Shown here: positions 29,032 to 37,147 of the stretch, in pieces
Position numbering within the stretch: the stretch's first letter is position 1
Layout of the letters: the number at the start of each line of letters is the position of its first letter
Source of the DNA: Saccharothrix ecbatanensis
GTDB taxonomy: Bacteria > Actinomycetota > Actinomycetes > Mycobacteriales > Pseudonocardiaceae
Reading direction: 5' to 3'
NCBI RefSeq assembly: GCF_014205015.1
Contig: NZ_JACHMO010000001.1
Span: forward strand, 5,394,001-5,458,000
Length of the DNA: 64,000 nt
Translations under genes and position numbers: made by a program
The notes under the pieces: model-generated
Told to the model about the DNA's origin: nothing
Seen by the model: only the letters and a program-made list of their open reading frames with translations
Databases searched by the model: none

Positions 29032-29823
29032 ATGAGCTTCGCCGATGCCGCCCAGGTCCGATCCGACCGGACGAGCGTACCCGCGCCCCGCGAGCAGTCC
29101 GCCGCGGTCCAAGACGCGGTCACCGGACTCGCCGAGGTCGACCGGGCGACGGAGGTGTTGTACGAGGTCGTGGCGGCCCTCGACCTCACCGCGTTGCGCG
29201 GTCCGAGCCTGCTGCCGGGGTGGAGCCGCGGGCACGTGGTGACGCATGTCGCACGGAACGCGGACGCCCTGGTGAACCTGCTGACGTGGGCGAAGACCGG
29301 CGTCGAGCACTTGATGTACCCGAGCGCGGCGGACCGTGACGCGGACATCACCGAGGGCGCGCGGAGGCTGCCGCAGCTGCTGCGGGCCGATCTGGACGCG
29401 GCGTGCCAGCGTTTCGCCACGGCCGCCCGTGAGCTGCCCGCGACGGCGTGGGAGGCGGAGGTCGTGCACCCGAAGGGCGGGGTGTTCCTGGCGCACCGGG
29501 TGCCGTGGCTGCGGTTGCGCGAGGTGTGGTTCCACCTGGTCGACCTGGATCGGGGCATCGGGTTCGAGGACCTGCCGGTGGAGCTGCTGGAGGGGTTCGT
29601 GGAGGACGCGGTCGGCCAGTACGCGGACCGGCCGGACGTGCCCGGGGCGCGGTTGGAGGTGACGTTCCAGGACGGCCGTCAGCGCAGCTGGGCGCTGACG
29701 GCGGCCAGTGAGACGTCGCCGACGGTGAGCGGTGCGGCGGCCGACGTGCTGGCGTGGCTGACCGGTCGCCAGAGCGGGGCACGGCTGAACGGGACGGCGC
29801 CGACGCTGCCCAAGTGGCTCTGA
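29032..29823 (+). CDS. Maleylpyruvate isomerase family mycothiol-dependent enzyme
   Basis: 263 aa; ATG 29032 with ATGAGG 5-6 nt upstream. The N-terminal DinB-like four-helix bundle has the metal-binding pattern in LPGWSRGHVVTHVARNADAL and WLRLREVWFHLVDLD (two His); the C-terminal MDMPI domain follows. Members use mycothiol as thiol cofactor and Zn for isomerisation or thiol-transfer reactions; the substrate here is not evident. Divergent from uvrA. Its last 145 bp overlap the 3' end of the convergent acyltransferase gene. Confidence 0.87.
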   Translation: MSFADAAQVRSDRTSVPAPREQSAAVQDAVTGLAEVDRATEVLYEVVAALDLTALRGPSLLPGWSRGHVVTHVARNADALVNLLTWAKTGVEHLMYPSAADRDADITEGARRLPQLLRADLDAACQRFATAARELPATAWEAEVVHPKGGVFLAHRVPWLRLREVWFHLVDLDRGIGFEDLPVELLEGFVEDAVGQYADRPDVPGARLEVTFQDGRQRSWALTAASETSPTVSGAAADVLAWLTGRQSGARLNGTAPTLPKWL

Positions 29824-30977
29824 GATGAGTGCAGGCGGGCCGTGAGCAGCAGGCCGACCAGGGTGGGGCGGCTCGCGGCTGGTCGGCCCGCGGTGGTGCG
29901 GCTGGTGGTGCCGCTCACGGTGTCGCGACTCACGGTGTTCCCGCTCACGGGGCTGCCGCTCGCGGGGTCGCGGCTCGTGTCGGGTCGGCTTGTGGTCAGG
30001 GCGCGGTGCGCCGGGCGTTCCACGAATTTCGTCAGCAGCCAGCCGAGCACGACGGCGGTGCCGGTGAAGGCGGCCAGTTCGGTCCACGGGCCGAAGGCTG
30101 CGACCTTCGCCATCACGACGTAGCCGATCTCCTGGTGCACCAGGTAGACGCCGTACGAGATGCCGGCGAGCCACTTGATGGGGCGGGCGAGCAGGCGCAC
30201 GGGGGCGATGTCCCAGTCCCGGCCGCCGGCGGCGGCGCACACGCCGATCAGCAGCACGCCGAGCCCGACGGTCGACTCGAAGTCCGCGCTGTGCACGGTC
30301 TGGGCCAGCAGGCACGCGGTGAGCAGGGCGAACAGGTGCCGGTCCCCGAGGCGGCCCTTCGACCACAGCCAGATGCCGACGCCGATGGCGAACAGCTGCC
30401 CGCGGTGCACGCCCAGGCCGTCGTAGAGGGTGCGGACCACGCCGTCCTCGACCGTCCAGACGCGGGTGACCAGGGGCAGGGCGACGAGCGTCCAGAGGAG
30501 CGCCTTGACCGCCCGGCCGCGGACCCTCGACACCAGCAGCGCGCCCGCGACGAAGCCCGTGACCTGGACCGGGAGGGTCCAGTAGGAGAAGTCGACCAGG
30601 CGGACGTCCGGGAACCAGTTCTGGAGCATGAGGGCGTTGAAGAGCAGGTCGCGCGGTTCGAGGTGGCTCCAGCCGGCCGGGGCGAGGTAGCGCAGGACGG
30701 CGTACGTGCAGGTGGCGGCCACGACGTAGGCGGGTACCAGGCGGGCCAGGCGGTTGCGCAGGAAGCGGGCCGGTTCGCCCTTGGCGAGTGACGCGCAGGC
30801 GAAGAAGGCGGAGATCACGACGAGCGCGCTCGCGCCGAATTCGAGGCTGAAGACGAAGAACGGGCGGCCGAGTTCGGAGTGGACGGACGGGCCGGCGTGG
30901 GTGGCGTGCTGGAGGAGGACGCACAGCACGGCGAGGATGCGCAGGACGTCCCAGTTGATCCGGCGTTTGGTAGGCAC
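29679..30977 (-). CDS. Acyltransferase 3 family membrane protein
   Basis: About 432 aa from GTG 30977; the frame is open to 31148 but the upstream part is unlike the family. Ten or so hydrophobic segments, starting INWDVLRILAVLCVLLQHATH, where the His is the conserved catalytic residue of AT3 enzymes. These move O-acyl groups onto cell-surface sugars or lipids. After the last segment (LGWLLTKFVERPAHR) comes an ~110-residue Ser/Thr/Arg-rich tail, partly built of five 15-bp DNA repeats (29911-29985), which runs 145 bp into the convergent mycothiol-enzyme gene. The tail may be a read-through after loss of an earlier stop. Confidence 0.83.
   Translation of the reverse strand: MPTKRRINWDVLRILAVLCVLLQHATHAGPSVHSELGRPFFVFSLEFGASALVVISAFFACASLAKGEPARFLRNRLARLVPAYVVAATCTYAVLRYLAPAGWSHLEPRDLLFNALMLQNWFPDVRLVDFSYWTLPVQVTGFVAGALLVSRVRGRAVKALLWTLVALPLVTRVWTVEDGVVRTLYDGLGVHRGQLFAIGVGIWLWSKGRLGDRHLFALLTACLLAQTVHSADFESTVGLGVLLIGVCAAAGGRDWDIAPVRLLARPIKWLAGISYGVYLVHQEIGYVVMAKVAAFGPWTELAAFTGTAVVLGWLLTKFVERPAHRALTTSRPDTSRDPASGSPVSGNTVSRDTVSGTTSRTTAGRPAASRPTLVGLLLTARLHSSQSHLGSVGAVPFSRAPLWRPVSHASTSAAAPLTVGDVSLAAVSAQLR
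29911..29985. repeat. Five tandem 15-bp repeats in the acyltransferase C-terminal tail
   Basis: Units start at 29911, 29926, 29941, 29956 and 29971 (CCGCTCACGGTGTCG and variants). In the acyltransferase frame they encode a five-residue repeat of the type SPVSG NTVSR DTVSG. Confidence 0.85.
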
Positions 30978-31093
30978 GAGGTGCGAAAACCCTATTCGGA
31001 GGACATCGGTGATGGCGGTGGTGACCGTTTTCAACCCTAGGGGTCGGGTCGTGCGGACCCTGAGGGGTGTCCGGTCGGCTACCGTCGGCCAAT

Positions 31094-31771
31094 GTGGACG
31101 TACTAGAGGACTACACGGGGCATGTGACGCCGGGCGGGCCGGCGGCACGGCGCACGCTGGACGCGTTGACCATCACGAAGATCTCCGTCGGGCCGATGGA
31201 CAACAACGCCTACCTGCTGGTGTGCCGTGCGACGAGCGAGGCGCTGCTCATCGACGCGGCGGCCGATCCGCAACGGCTGTCGGACGTGGTGGGCCACTCG
31301 GTGGACCGCCCCCGGGTGAAGACGGTCGTGACCACGCACCAGCACGCGGACCATTGGGGTGCTCTCGGCGCGGTGGCGGGCGCGAACGGGTCGAACACCG
31401 TCGCGCATGCCGCGGACGCGGGCGTGCTGCCGATTCCACCGGACGTGCTGGTGGAGCATGGTGACACCGTGCACGTCGGCGAAGTGCCGTTGACGGTGAT
31501 CCACCTGCGCGGCCACACCCCGGGCTCCATCGCCCTCCTGTACCGCGACCCAAGCGGGCACCCCCACCTCTTCACCGGCGACTCGCTGTTCCCGGGAGGG
31601 GTCGGCAAAACGACGTCACCTGAAACCTTCACGTCGTTGATCGACGACGTGTCGTCCCGAGTGTTCGACGTTCTGCCTGATGAGACGTGGGTTTACCCGG
31701 GTCACGGCGACGACACCACTCTGGGGCGTGAACGACCTCACCTGGACGAGTGGCGTTCGCGCGGCTGGTGA
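31094..31771 (+). CDS. Metallo-beta-lactamase fold hydrolase (glyoxalase II-like)
   Basis: 225 aa from GTG 31094. The zinc motif THQHADHWG (HxHxDH) near residue 83, the later GHTPGS His, the Asp in FTGDSLFPGGVGKT and the final His in YPGHGDDTTLG give the full binuclear ligand set of the glyoxalase II/MBL family. Substrate could be a thioester such as S-lactoyl-mycothiol, by analogy only. Convergent with the DUF4365 gene; a terminator hairpin lies between them. Start uncertain: GTG 31124 is also possible. Confidence 0.9.
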   Translation: MDVLEDYTGHVTPGGPAARRTLDALTITKISVGPMDNNAYLLVCRATSEALLIDAAADPQRLSDVVGHSVDRPRVKTVVTTHQHADHWGALGAVAGANGSNTVAHAADAGVLPIPPDVLVEHGDTVHVGEVPLTVIHLRGHTPGSIALLYRDPSGHPHLFTGDSLFPGGVGKTTSPETFTSLIDDVSSRVFDVLPDETWVYPGHGDDTTLGRERPHLDEWRSRGW

Positions 31772-31792
31772 CCTGAAGCACTTCCCGACGGA

Positions 31793-31813
31793 GCCGCCTG
31801 ACCCCCAGGCGGC
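31793..31813. terminator. Terminator between convergent genes
   Basis: 8-bp perfect stem (31793-31800 with 31806-31813), 5-nt loop, followed on the + strand by CCGTTTC. It lies between the MBL-fold and DUF4365 genes. Confidence 0.55.
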
Positions 31814-31832
31814 CCGTTTCGCCGCGGGGAAG

Positions 31833-33236
31833 CTAAGCGCGGAATGCGCCGGAGCGCGGTTCGGCGGACACCTTCCGGGCGAACAACTCCTCAGGCCAGA
31901 AGGTGTCCCCCAGCATCAGCTGATCGAAAAGCACGCAGACGGCTCCGGGCGTGTCTTCGGAATCCCAGACGGCCGAAACGCTCCGGCCGCGTTCGTTCCC
32001 ATGCCGACTCAGCCAGTAGATCCTGTCGCCCGGTCTGAGCTCGAAGGCCGATACGAGCTCCCGGTTCGACGACATGCGAGTGCTCGGCTGTCCGACCCGC
32101 GCGCCGAAGCCGTATTCCGCAGCCGGCCGGGGGCATCGCCAGACGATCCGGAACTGCTCGTCGATCGGCAACGCGGGCGATTCCACCCGAACTTCTCTGA
32201 CCAGGTAGAACGTGACGAGCCGACGCGCCTTGTCCGACATCTCACGCCACGGTTTCGCCAGCGCTTCGGCACATGCCTCGGCATCCGACTTCAACTCCGC
32301 GCCGGTGGTAGCGAGGTCGTGGTCGATCTCGATCTCGGTGCGGATTTCCTGGATCGACCGGGTCAACGCGTCGGGGTCGATCCGAAGACGGAGTTCGACC
32401 CTTTTGGCCACGTAGTTGTCACGTGCGTCGAGGTTGGTGTGCAGCGGCGGATCGTCGACGGCGGGTTCGCGAGCCCACCGAGCCGCGTCGAAGCAGGCTG
32501 CCAGCCACTGCGCCTCGGCCTTGCTCAGTATCGTGTTCGCCACTACGGACATGCCGGGAAGCAGGCCCGGTCGACCGTGGGGGTGGAAATGCTCAGGGCC
32601 GATGTGCTCCGGATGCCAGTCGAGGTCGCTGTGCAACAGGGTCGCGAATCCCTCACCCCGGCGCTGCCAGAAGATCATATCCTCGCCGTCCACGTTCACG
32701 TGGTGCTGCACGATGTCCGATGGACCGAATTCGACGCCCGCCATTTCGCCCAACTGGGCCTGGATGATCCGGTTGCCCCGATAACGGCTCAGGTAACGCC
32801 TGACGTCGGCGACGAAGTCCGCAATGGATTCATCGTCCAACTTCCGGTCCGGGCCGATGGTGATCGTCTTGACCACCTTGCCCTCGCGCCGCGCCGACAG
32901 CAGCTGCTTGGTGGCATTGGCCCAGTAGAGACCGTCGGTGTCCGGGTCGTGCACAACGCAGAGCACCGGGATGTTGCCATCGGCCCACGTGCCGCCGTGG
33001 TCACCGATCGGCACGGCGTACCCGTCGGCCCTGCGCCATGAACGGCCGCCCTTGACCTGGATCTTGACCAGGTCGCCGGTGACCTGGCCGTCCTCGGTGA
33101 ACGTGACGTGCTGGTCCTCGCCGAAGTCGTTCTGGCCGTCCACCTCCTGAACTATGTGATCGTGTCGCTCCAGAAGCGTCCGCAGCGCGTTGACCGCCGC
33201 ACGGCTGGGTCTGCGAGCGTCAGGAACTTTCGGCAA
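31833..33236 (-). CDS. DUF4365-domain (PD-(D/E)XK nuclease-like) protein, 467 aa
   Basis: The start chosen is TTG 33236 because GGAGG (33242-33246) sits exactly 5 nt upstream; an in-frame ATG at 33344 has no such site. The N-terminal DUF4365 domain (about 10-150) shows EVDGQNDFGEDQHV (Asp41) and IQVKGG (Gln60-x-Lys62), the E/D...QxK arrangement of Mrr/PD-(D/E)XK-fold nucleases. A WANATKQ segment at about 110 and a large unassigned C-terminal region (150-467) follow, ending in GDTFWPEELFARKV. DUF4365 proteins often lie in defence loci; a DNA- or RNA-cleaving role is inferred. A decayed paralogue lies immediately upstream. Confidence 0.78.
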   Translation of the reverse strand: MPKVPDARRPSRAAVNALRTLLERHDHIVQEVDGQNDFGEDQHVTFTEDGQVTGDLVKIQVKGGRSWRRADGYAVPIGDHGGTWADGNIPVLCVVHDPDTDGLYWANATKQLLSARREGKVVKTITIGPDRKLDDESIADFVADVRRYLSRYRGNRIIQAQLGEMAGVEFGPSDIVQHHVNVDGEDMIFWQRRGEGFATLLHSDLDWHPEHIGPEHFHPHGRPGLLPGMSVVANTILSKAEAQWLAACFDAARWAREPAVDDPPLHTNLDARDNYVAKRVELRLRIDPDALTRSIQEIRTEIEIDHDLATTGAELKSDAEACAEALAKPWREMSDKARRLVTFYLVREVRVESPALPIDEQFRIVWRCPRPAAEYGFGARVGQPSTRMSSNRELVSAFELRPGDRIYWLSRHGNERGRSVSAVWDSEDTPGAVCVLFDQLMLGDTFWPEELFARKVSAEPRSGAFRA

Positions 33237-33523
33237 CGGAACCTCCGAATCACGGTGCGCGGCGACCGGGAAGAGGTTCCGCGACAAGTCGGGTGCGGTC
33301 GGACAATAGTGGCTCATTGCCGTACTTCGATCCGACATGCTCATTCAAGCATGGCTTCACTGCTGCGAGATCATCTCCCCGACGACGGTAACCACGACGG
33401 TGACTTCCGGGCTGCTGCCACCGAGTTGGCAGGGCCTGGATCGACACCAGGCGGCTGGTGCGCCGGCAGGCGGGCTGTCCGTCGGGAACGACAGCCCTTC
33501 CACCCGCACGACCTGCTTCGCGC

Positions 33524-34007
33524 TCAGCCCTTCCGCGCCGGTGCTTCGCGCCACCACGCGCTCGCAGTCGCGCACAATCGCACCCACATCCGCTCGTCCA
33601 CGGTCAGGACCACACGGCCAGGGGCATCGTGGTGATCGAGGAAGAGATTGACCTCCTCCTCCCCCGCTGTGGCGCAACACCGCCCATGGCGCGCCGAATC
33701 GCTGCTGGAAGAAGAGGAGATCGCCGAACTCGTTGATGAAGTGGACCACGTAGTCGGTGGACTCGACACTGGCGCCGACGTGATCGACCAAGGCGTGGAT
33801 GAGATCGGTGCGCGAGTAGAGGTGGAGGCGGAGTTCTTCGACGAAGCCGGGCAACGTGTCGTCGGCCAGCACCAACTCACGGGGTACCTGGAGCGATTTG
33901 AGTTCGTCGCCAATTCGACTCGCGTTTCGCAAATGCGCGGTGGCTTTCGCCCAGTGGAGGGTGTCGGCTTCAGGATCGTAGACGACGCGGACCAGATTCG
34001 ACAGCAT
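33524..34007 (-). pseudogene. Frameshifted, truncated paralogue of the DUF4365 gene
   Basis: Frame from 34007 reads VYDPEADTLHWAKATAHLRN ... DYVVHFINEFGDLLFFQQRF, clearly related to VHDPDTDGLYWANATKQLL ... DIVQHHVNVDGEDMIFWQRR of the neighbouring gene. At about 33655-33665 the frame derails in a run of five Gs followed by AGGAGGAGG. Removing one G restores RHSGEEEVNLFLDHHDAPGR and runs on to WWREAPARKG and a stop at 33524. The N-terminal catalytic segment and the C-terminal third are absent. Either a decayed gene or, for the frameshift alone, a homopolymer sequencing error. Confidence 0.75.
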
Positions 34008-34166
34008 TTTTGCGGAGGGCTGGATTCCTCGCGAGTCACAGGGCTCTCGGCGCGAGACGGAAGCCGAAGATCACCCGATCGGCAGGCGGCAGCAGACCGG
34101 TCGAACTTCCAGGATCGAAGCTGCCCGGCTTGCAAACACAGGCGCTCTTCGGCAGGGAGTCGCGTG

Positions 34167-35264
34167 ATGACCTTCACCCCACTGGTCGCGTTGAAGAGCA
34201 AGAAGGGCGAACTCGACGCGCTCCGCCACCTTCCGGCGATCCCCGCGACGCGACCGGCGATCCTCGTGGAATTGCTGGACTCCGTCGGTGTAGCGGAAGG
34301 GGGGCAACTCCTGCCTGGGCTCACCAGAGCCGCGGTGGACGCGGCGGCGCACGACAAACCGCTGTGGATCGACGCGCACCTGCTCAGCGCAACCAGTCCG
34401 CTGGCCCGCCAGCCGGGCGGCCCGTTCGAATTCCTCGACAAGCAGATCGGGAACGCGCTGCACGACGAACTCGGGCTCTTGGCGCTCGACGTCACCGCGT
34501 TGATCCCCGTCATCGCCGACTCGGCGACGGACGACGAACTCAGGACGATCTCGCTGCTCCGGCAGCACCGGCCGCGGGACGTCGTCGTGCGGGTGCGCGG
34601 AGTCGCCACCCCGCCGGCAGAGGTCGTCGACCGGCTCCGGCGCGTCGTCAGCCGGACCGGTGTCGAGGCGGGGCAGCTGCACGCCGTGCTCGACCTCGGC
34701 TTCGTCGAGACCGTGCAGCCCACCCAGGTGACACGGGCGGCACGACTGATCGGAACCGTCCTCGACGCCATCGGACCGTCGTCGACGACGCTGCTGGCCG
34801 GTTCGATCCCGGCCGGCCGGAACGGCTTCGCCACGACTGCTCGTCACCGCCCCGAAGTTCCTCTGTGGCATGCGGTCACCGAGCAGACGGGCGGGGTGGT
34901 GAACTACGGGGACTACGGCGTGGTCCACCCGGTGCCGCCCAAAGGCGGGGCCCCTGGCCCAAGAACTGTCAACCCGTACCTCTACTACACGGCTCCGGGC
35001 TCCATGGTGGCGCTGCGCAGACAACTCGCCAGGGAAGACGGCAAACCGGTGCGGGGTGCCGCCGTCGAGGCCTTCACCGCCTTGGCGGAGGAGTTGCTGG
35101 CACGGCCGGAGTTCGCCGGTAGGAACTTCTCGTGGGGCGACCACGAGTTGACCCGTTGCGGGCGAGGGGGCGGGAGAACCGCGGGCACCGTGCCCCGCTG
35201 GATAGCCATCGCCACGTCCCACCACATCGGGCACGTGACGCGTCGGGCGCCGTCCGACCTCTGA
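34167..35264 (+). CDS. Beta family protein (phage T4 beta-protein-like domain)
   Basis: 365 aa; ATG 34167 with AGGGAG at 34154-34159. Pattern of the T4 beta-protein domain: N-terminal [36 protein letters not shown], central VVVRVRG ... [10 protein letters not shown], and the C-terminal [42 protein letters not shown] and [10 protein letters not shown] segments. Proteins of this group occur in phages and in mobile or defence loci; their activity is unknown to me. It is divergent from the broken DUF4365 copy and convergent with the macro-domain remnant. Confidence 0.8.
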   Translation: MTFTPLVALKSKKGELDALRHLPAIPATRPAILVELLDSVGVAEGGQLLPGLTRAAVDAAAHDKPLWIDAHLLSATSPLARQPGGPFEFLDKQIGNALHDELGLLALDVTALIPVIADSATDDELRTISLLRQHRPRDVVVRVRGVATPPAEVVDRLRRVVSRTGVEAGQLHAVLDLGFVETVQPTQVTRAARLIGTVLDAIGPSSTTLLAGSIPAGRNGFATTARHRPEVPLWHAVTEQTGGVVNYGDYGVVHPVPPKGGAPGPRTVNPYLYYTAPGSMVALRRQLAREDGKPVRGAAVEAFTALAEELLARPEFAGRNFSWGDHELTRCGRGGGRTAGTVPRWIAIATSHHIGHVTRRAPSDL

Positions 35265-35329
35265 GGCCGAGCCTTCGAGGCCGACAGCCCGTGCTCGACC
35301 ACCTGTCACATGACGGCGATCCGGGCCGC

Positions 35330-35517
35330 CTCACCGCAGGGAACCCGTACACGCCCGCTTCCGCCAGCCGCGGCCCGGCCGCGCGGTGCACCGCGCCGTC
35401 GACGCCTCCCCCGCCCATCAGCGACTCGTTCGCCGCGGTGACGATGGCGTCCACGTCCTGGCGGGTGATGTCCCCGCGCACTACCTCGATCGTGACCACA
35501 TCCGAAGCTTGGGGCAC
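35330..35517 (-). pseudogene. Macro-domain (ADP-ribose-binding) gene remnant with internal deletion
   Basis: From ATG 35517 the frame reads [40 protein letters not shown] (described by landmarks; N-terminal half of a macro domain), then RLAEAG joins directly to VYGFPAV. In intact macro-domain proteins the GVYGFP loop lies about 90 residues further on, so the middle of the gene has been deleted precisely. After the junction the sequence is out of frame. It cannot fold as a macro domain. Confidence 0.75.
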
Positions 35518-35565
35518 GCGGGTCGTGGCCGAACCGGGTTTCGCGTCAGGCGAACCTGCGGCCCG

Positions 35566-35964
35566 TCAACCCCGCTCGGAGGTTCCCCGGTCCGGTTGGC
35601 GGGCGAACAGGTCTTCGGGCAGGAAGCAGCCGTAGTCCTGCAATGGCTGTTCGCCCAACACGACTTCGGACATCCATCCGGCGGATGACAGGCCGTCGGG
35701 ACGGTCGGGGACGCCCGGCGACCGGCGGGAGGGTGGCTGTGGAGGTGGGCCGGCCGTCAGGTCGCCGTGCTCCAGGAGGGCGTACACGGCGTCGGTGACG
35801 TCGGCGATCGCCTCGGCCACCTCGGCGTCGGTCAGCCCGGGGTTCATGTCGTGGTGTGCGGACCGGGCGGCAGCGAGGAAGCGGTCCGGGTCTACCACCA
35901 CCACGTCCCGGCGGGTGCGGATGCTGATCGACATTCCCGCGACAGGGATCCTCGGCTCGTCCAC
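35566..35964 (-). CDS. Hypothetical protein, 132 aa
   Basis: GTG 35964 start (ATG 35934 is an alternative). The N-terminal part ISIRTRRDVVVVDPDRFLAA has a beta-strand then helical look; the middle is acidic-helical (LTDAEVAEAIADVTDAVYALLEHG), then Pro/Arg-rich. The end (LGEQPLQDYGCFLPEDLFARQ) resembles the end of the DUF4365 protein (FDQLMLGDTFWPEELFARK), which suggests a shared C-terminal module within this accessory region. No function can be assigned. Confidence 0.55.
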   Translation of the reverse strand: MDEPRIPVAGMSISIRTRRDVVVVDPDRFLAAARSAHHDMNPGLTDAEVAEAIADVTDAVYALLEHGDLTAGPPPQPPSRRSPGVPDRPDGLSSAGWMSEVVLGEQPLQDYGCFLPEDLFARQPDRGTSERG

Positions 35965-36090
35965 GTCGGCGATCGTAGCCGGCCGGAATTCGGGCGCGGG
36001 ATTTCTCGGTGGTGGCCCGCACTGCGGGGATGGATCACGACGGTTTCACCCGGTCGAGTGAGTTGCTGGGGTTTTCCGCCTGACGCGCGG

Positions 36091-36843
36091 GTGCTGATCG
36101 TCAACTGCGATGACCTCGGCATGAACGAGGACATCGACGTCGCGGTGGTCGAGTCGATCGAGGTGGGGATCGCCCGTTCGTGCAGTTTGATGGCGGTGGG
36201 TCCGTCGGCTCGGCACGCTGTCGACTTGCTCCGACGGCATCCGGGGATCACGTTCGGCATCCACCTCACGCTGGTCCGCGACTCGGTCGCCGATCAGTGG
36301 GGTCCGTTGGCGGAGGGGGTGCCTTCGCTGCTGGACGACACGGGCCGGCTGTTCACGGCCGACGAACGTGCCACGCTGCTCGCCCGCGCCAGGCTGGACG
36401 AGGTCGAGGTGGAGTTCCGTGCGCAGATCGACGCCGTGGCCGACGGCGGACGTGACGACATCCTCGAACTCACGGGGACGTTGGCGGCCGGGTACGGGCT
36501 CGCCGTGCGGGTCTGGCTGGACGAGGGCCGGCGGCGGATGCGGCGGCGGCGCGGACTGCCGGTGACCGACAACCCGTTCCTGGACAGCTTCTCCGTCGAC
36601 GTCGACACCAAGCCCGCCCGGTACGCCCGACTGCTGCGCGACCTGCCGCCGGGCCTCAGCGAGTGGGCGGTGCACCCGAGCGTCGCCGATCACCGGTCCG
36701 GACACGGCGGCTGGCAGGTTCGCCGGTCCGACTACGAGTTCCTGATCTCCCCGCGGGCACGTGAACTCGTCGACGGGGAACAGATCACCGTCATCGACTA
36801 CCGGCCTCTTCAGGAGGTCTGGGCGTCCAGCACGTCGAGGTAG
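36091..36843 (+). CDS. ChbG/YdjC-like carbohydrate deacetylase, metal-motif deleted
   Basis: About 250 aa from GTG 36091 (GTG 36058 possible; no clear ribosome-binding site). N-terminal VLIVNCDDLGMNEDIDVA carries the conserved metal Asp; GITFGIHLTL and the C-terminal GLSEWAVHPSVAD and YEFLISPRARELV are typical. Intact homologues have a THLDxH metal motif between the QI(D/E)AV helix and the DGGR segment. Here FRAQIDAVADGGRDDI runs straight through, lacking about 15 residues including two metal-binding His. The enzyme is therefore probably inactive. Its final codons fall in the 160-bp repeat and overlap the left repeat copy. Confidence 0.75.
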   Translation: MLIVNCDDLGMNEDIDVAVVESIEVGIARSCSLMAVGPSARHAVDLLRRHPGITFGIHLTLVRDSVADQWGPLAEGVPSLLDDTGRLFTADERATLLARARLDEVEVEFRAQIDAVADGGRDDILELTGTLAAGYGLAVRVWLDEGRRRMRRRRGLPVTDNPFLDSFSVDVDTKPARYARLLRDLPPGLSEWAVHPSVADHRSGHGGWQVRRSDYEFLISPRARELVDGEQITVIDYRPLQEVWASSTSR

Positions 36844-37070
36844 CCCTCGCTGACCCGCCACAAGGCGTCCGAGACCGTGGTGAGCTTGCCCGGACTCCAC
36901 CGCTTCTCCTCGTACGCACGGGTCTGGCGGCGCAGTGCCCGCAGGCTCACCGCCAACTCCTCACCCAGCCGCGCACGCAGTTCGTCATCCACGGCCAGTC
37001 CGACATCGGCAAGCCCAGGCTCGCGTTCGCCCAGTGCTCGGCTCCGCGCGGCACGCTCAACCACGGCGCT
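36810..37070 (-). pseudogene. Partial copy of the 3' end of the 39490-40098 gene
   Basis: Minus-strand frame encodes ELRARLGEELAVSLRALRRQ and on to VSEGYLDVLDAQTS, identical over more than 50 residues to the C-terminus of the protein encoded at 39490-40098. It then jumps to a segment (37018-37068) resembling 39858-39908. About 145 bp present in the intact gene are missing between the two. No start is expected. Remnant of a duplication. Confidence 0.8.
36821..36980. repeat. Left 160-bp direct repeat (DR-L)
   Basis: Identical base for base to 39516-39675 by eye; similarity continues to 36986 with one mismatch. Together the copies bracket a 2.5-kb segment carrying the nuclease-like gene. Confidence 0.92.
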
Positions 37071-37147
37071 CGATCGGCTATCCCCCACTACAGTTCAACT
37101 TCGGCTGGGCCTCCGTACTGTCAGGCGACGAGGAACTAAGGCAGAGT

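Noticed and set aside
33320..33350. ATG starts 33344, 33338 and 33317 for the DUF4365 gene
   Set aside because: No ribosome-binding site and a non-family-like extension; TTG 33236 with GGAGG is better supported.
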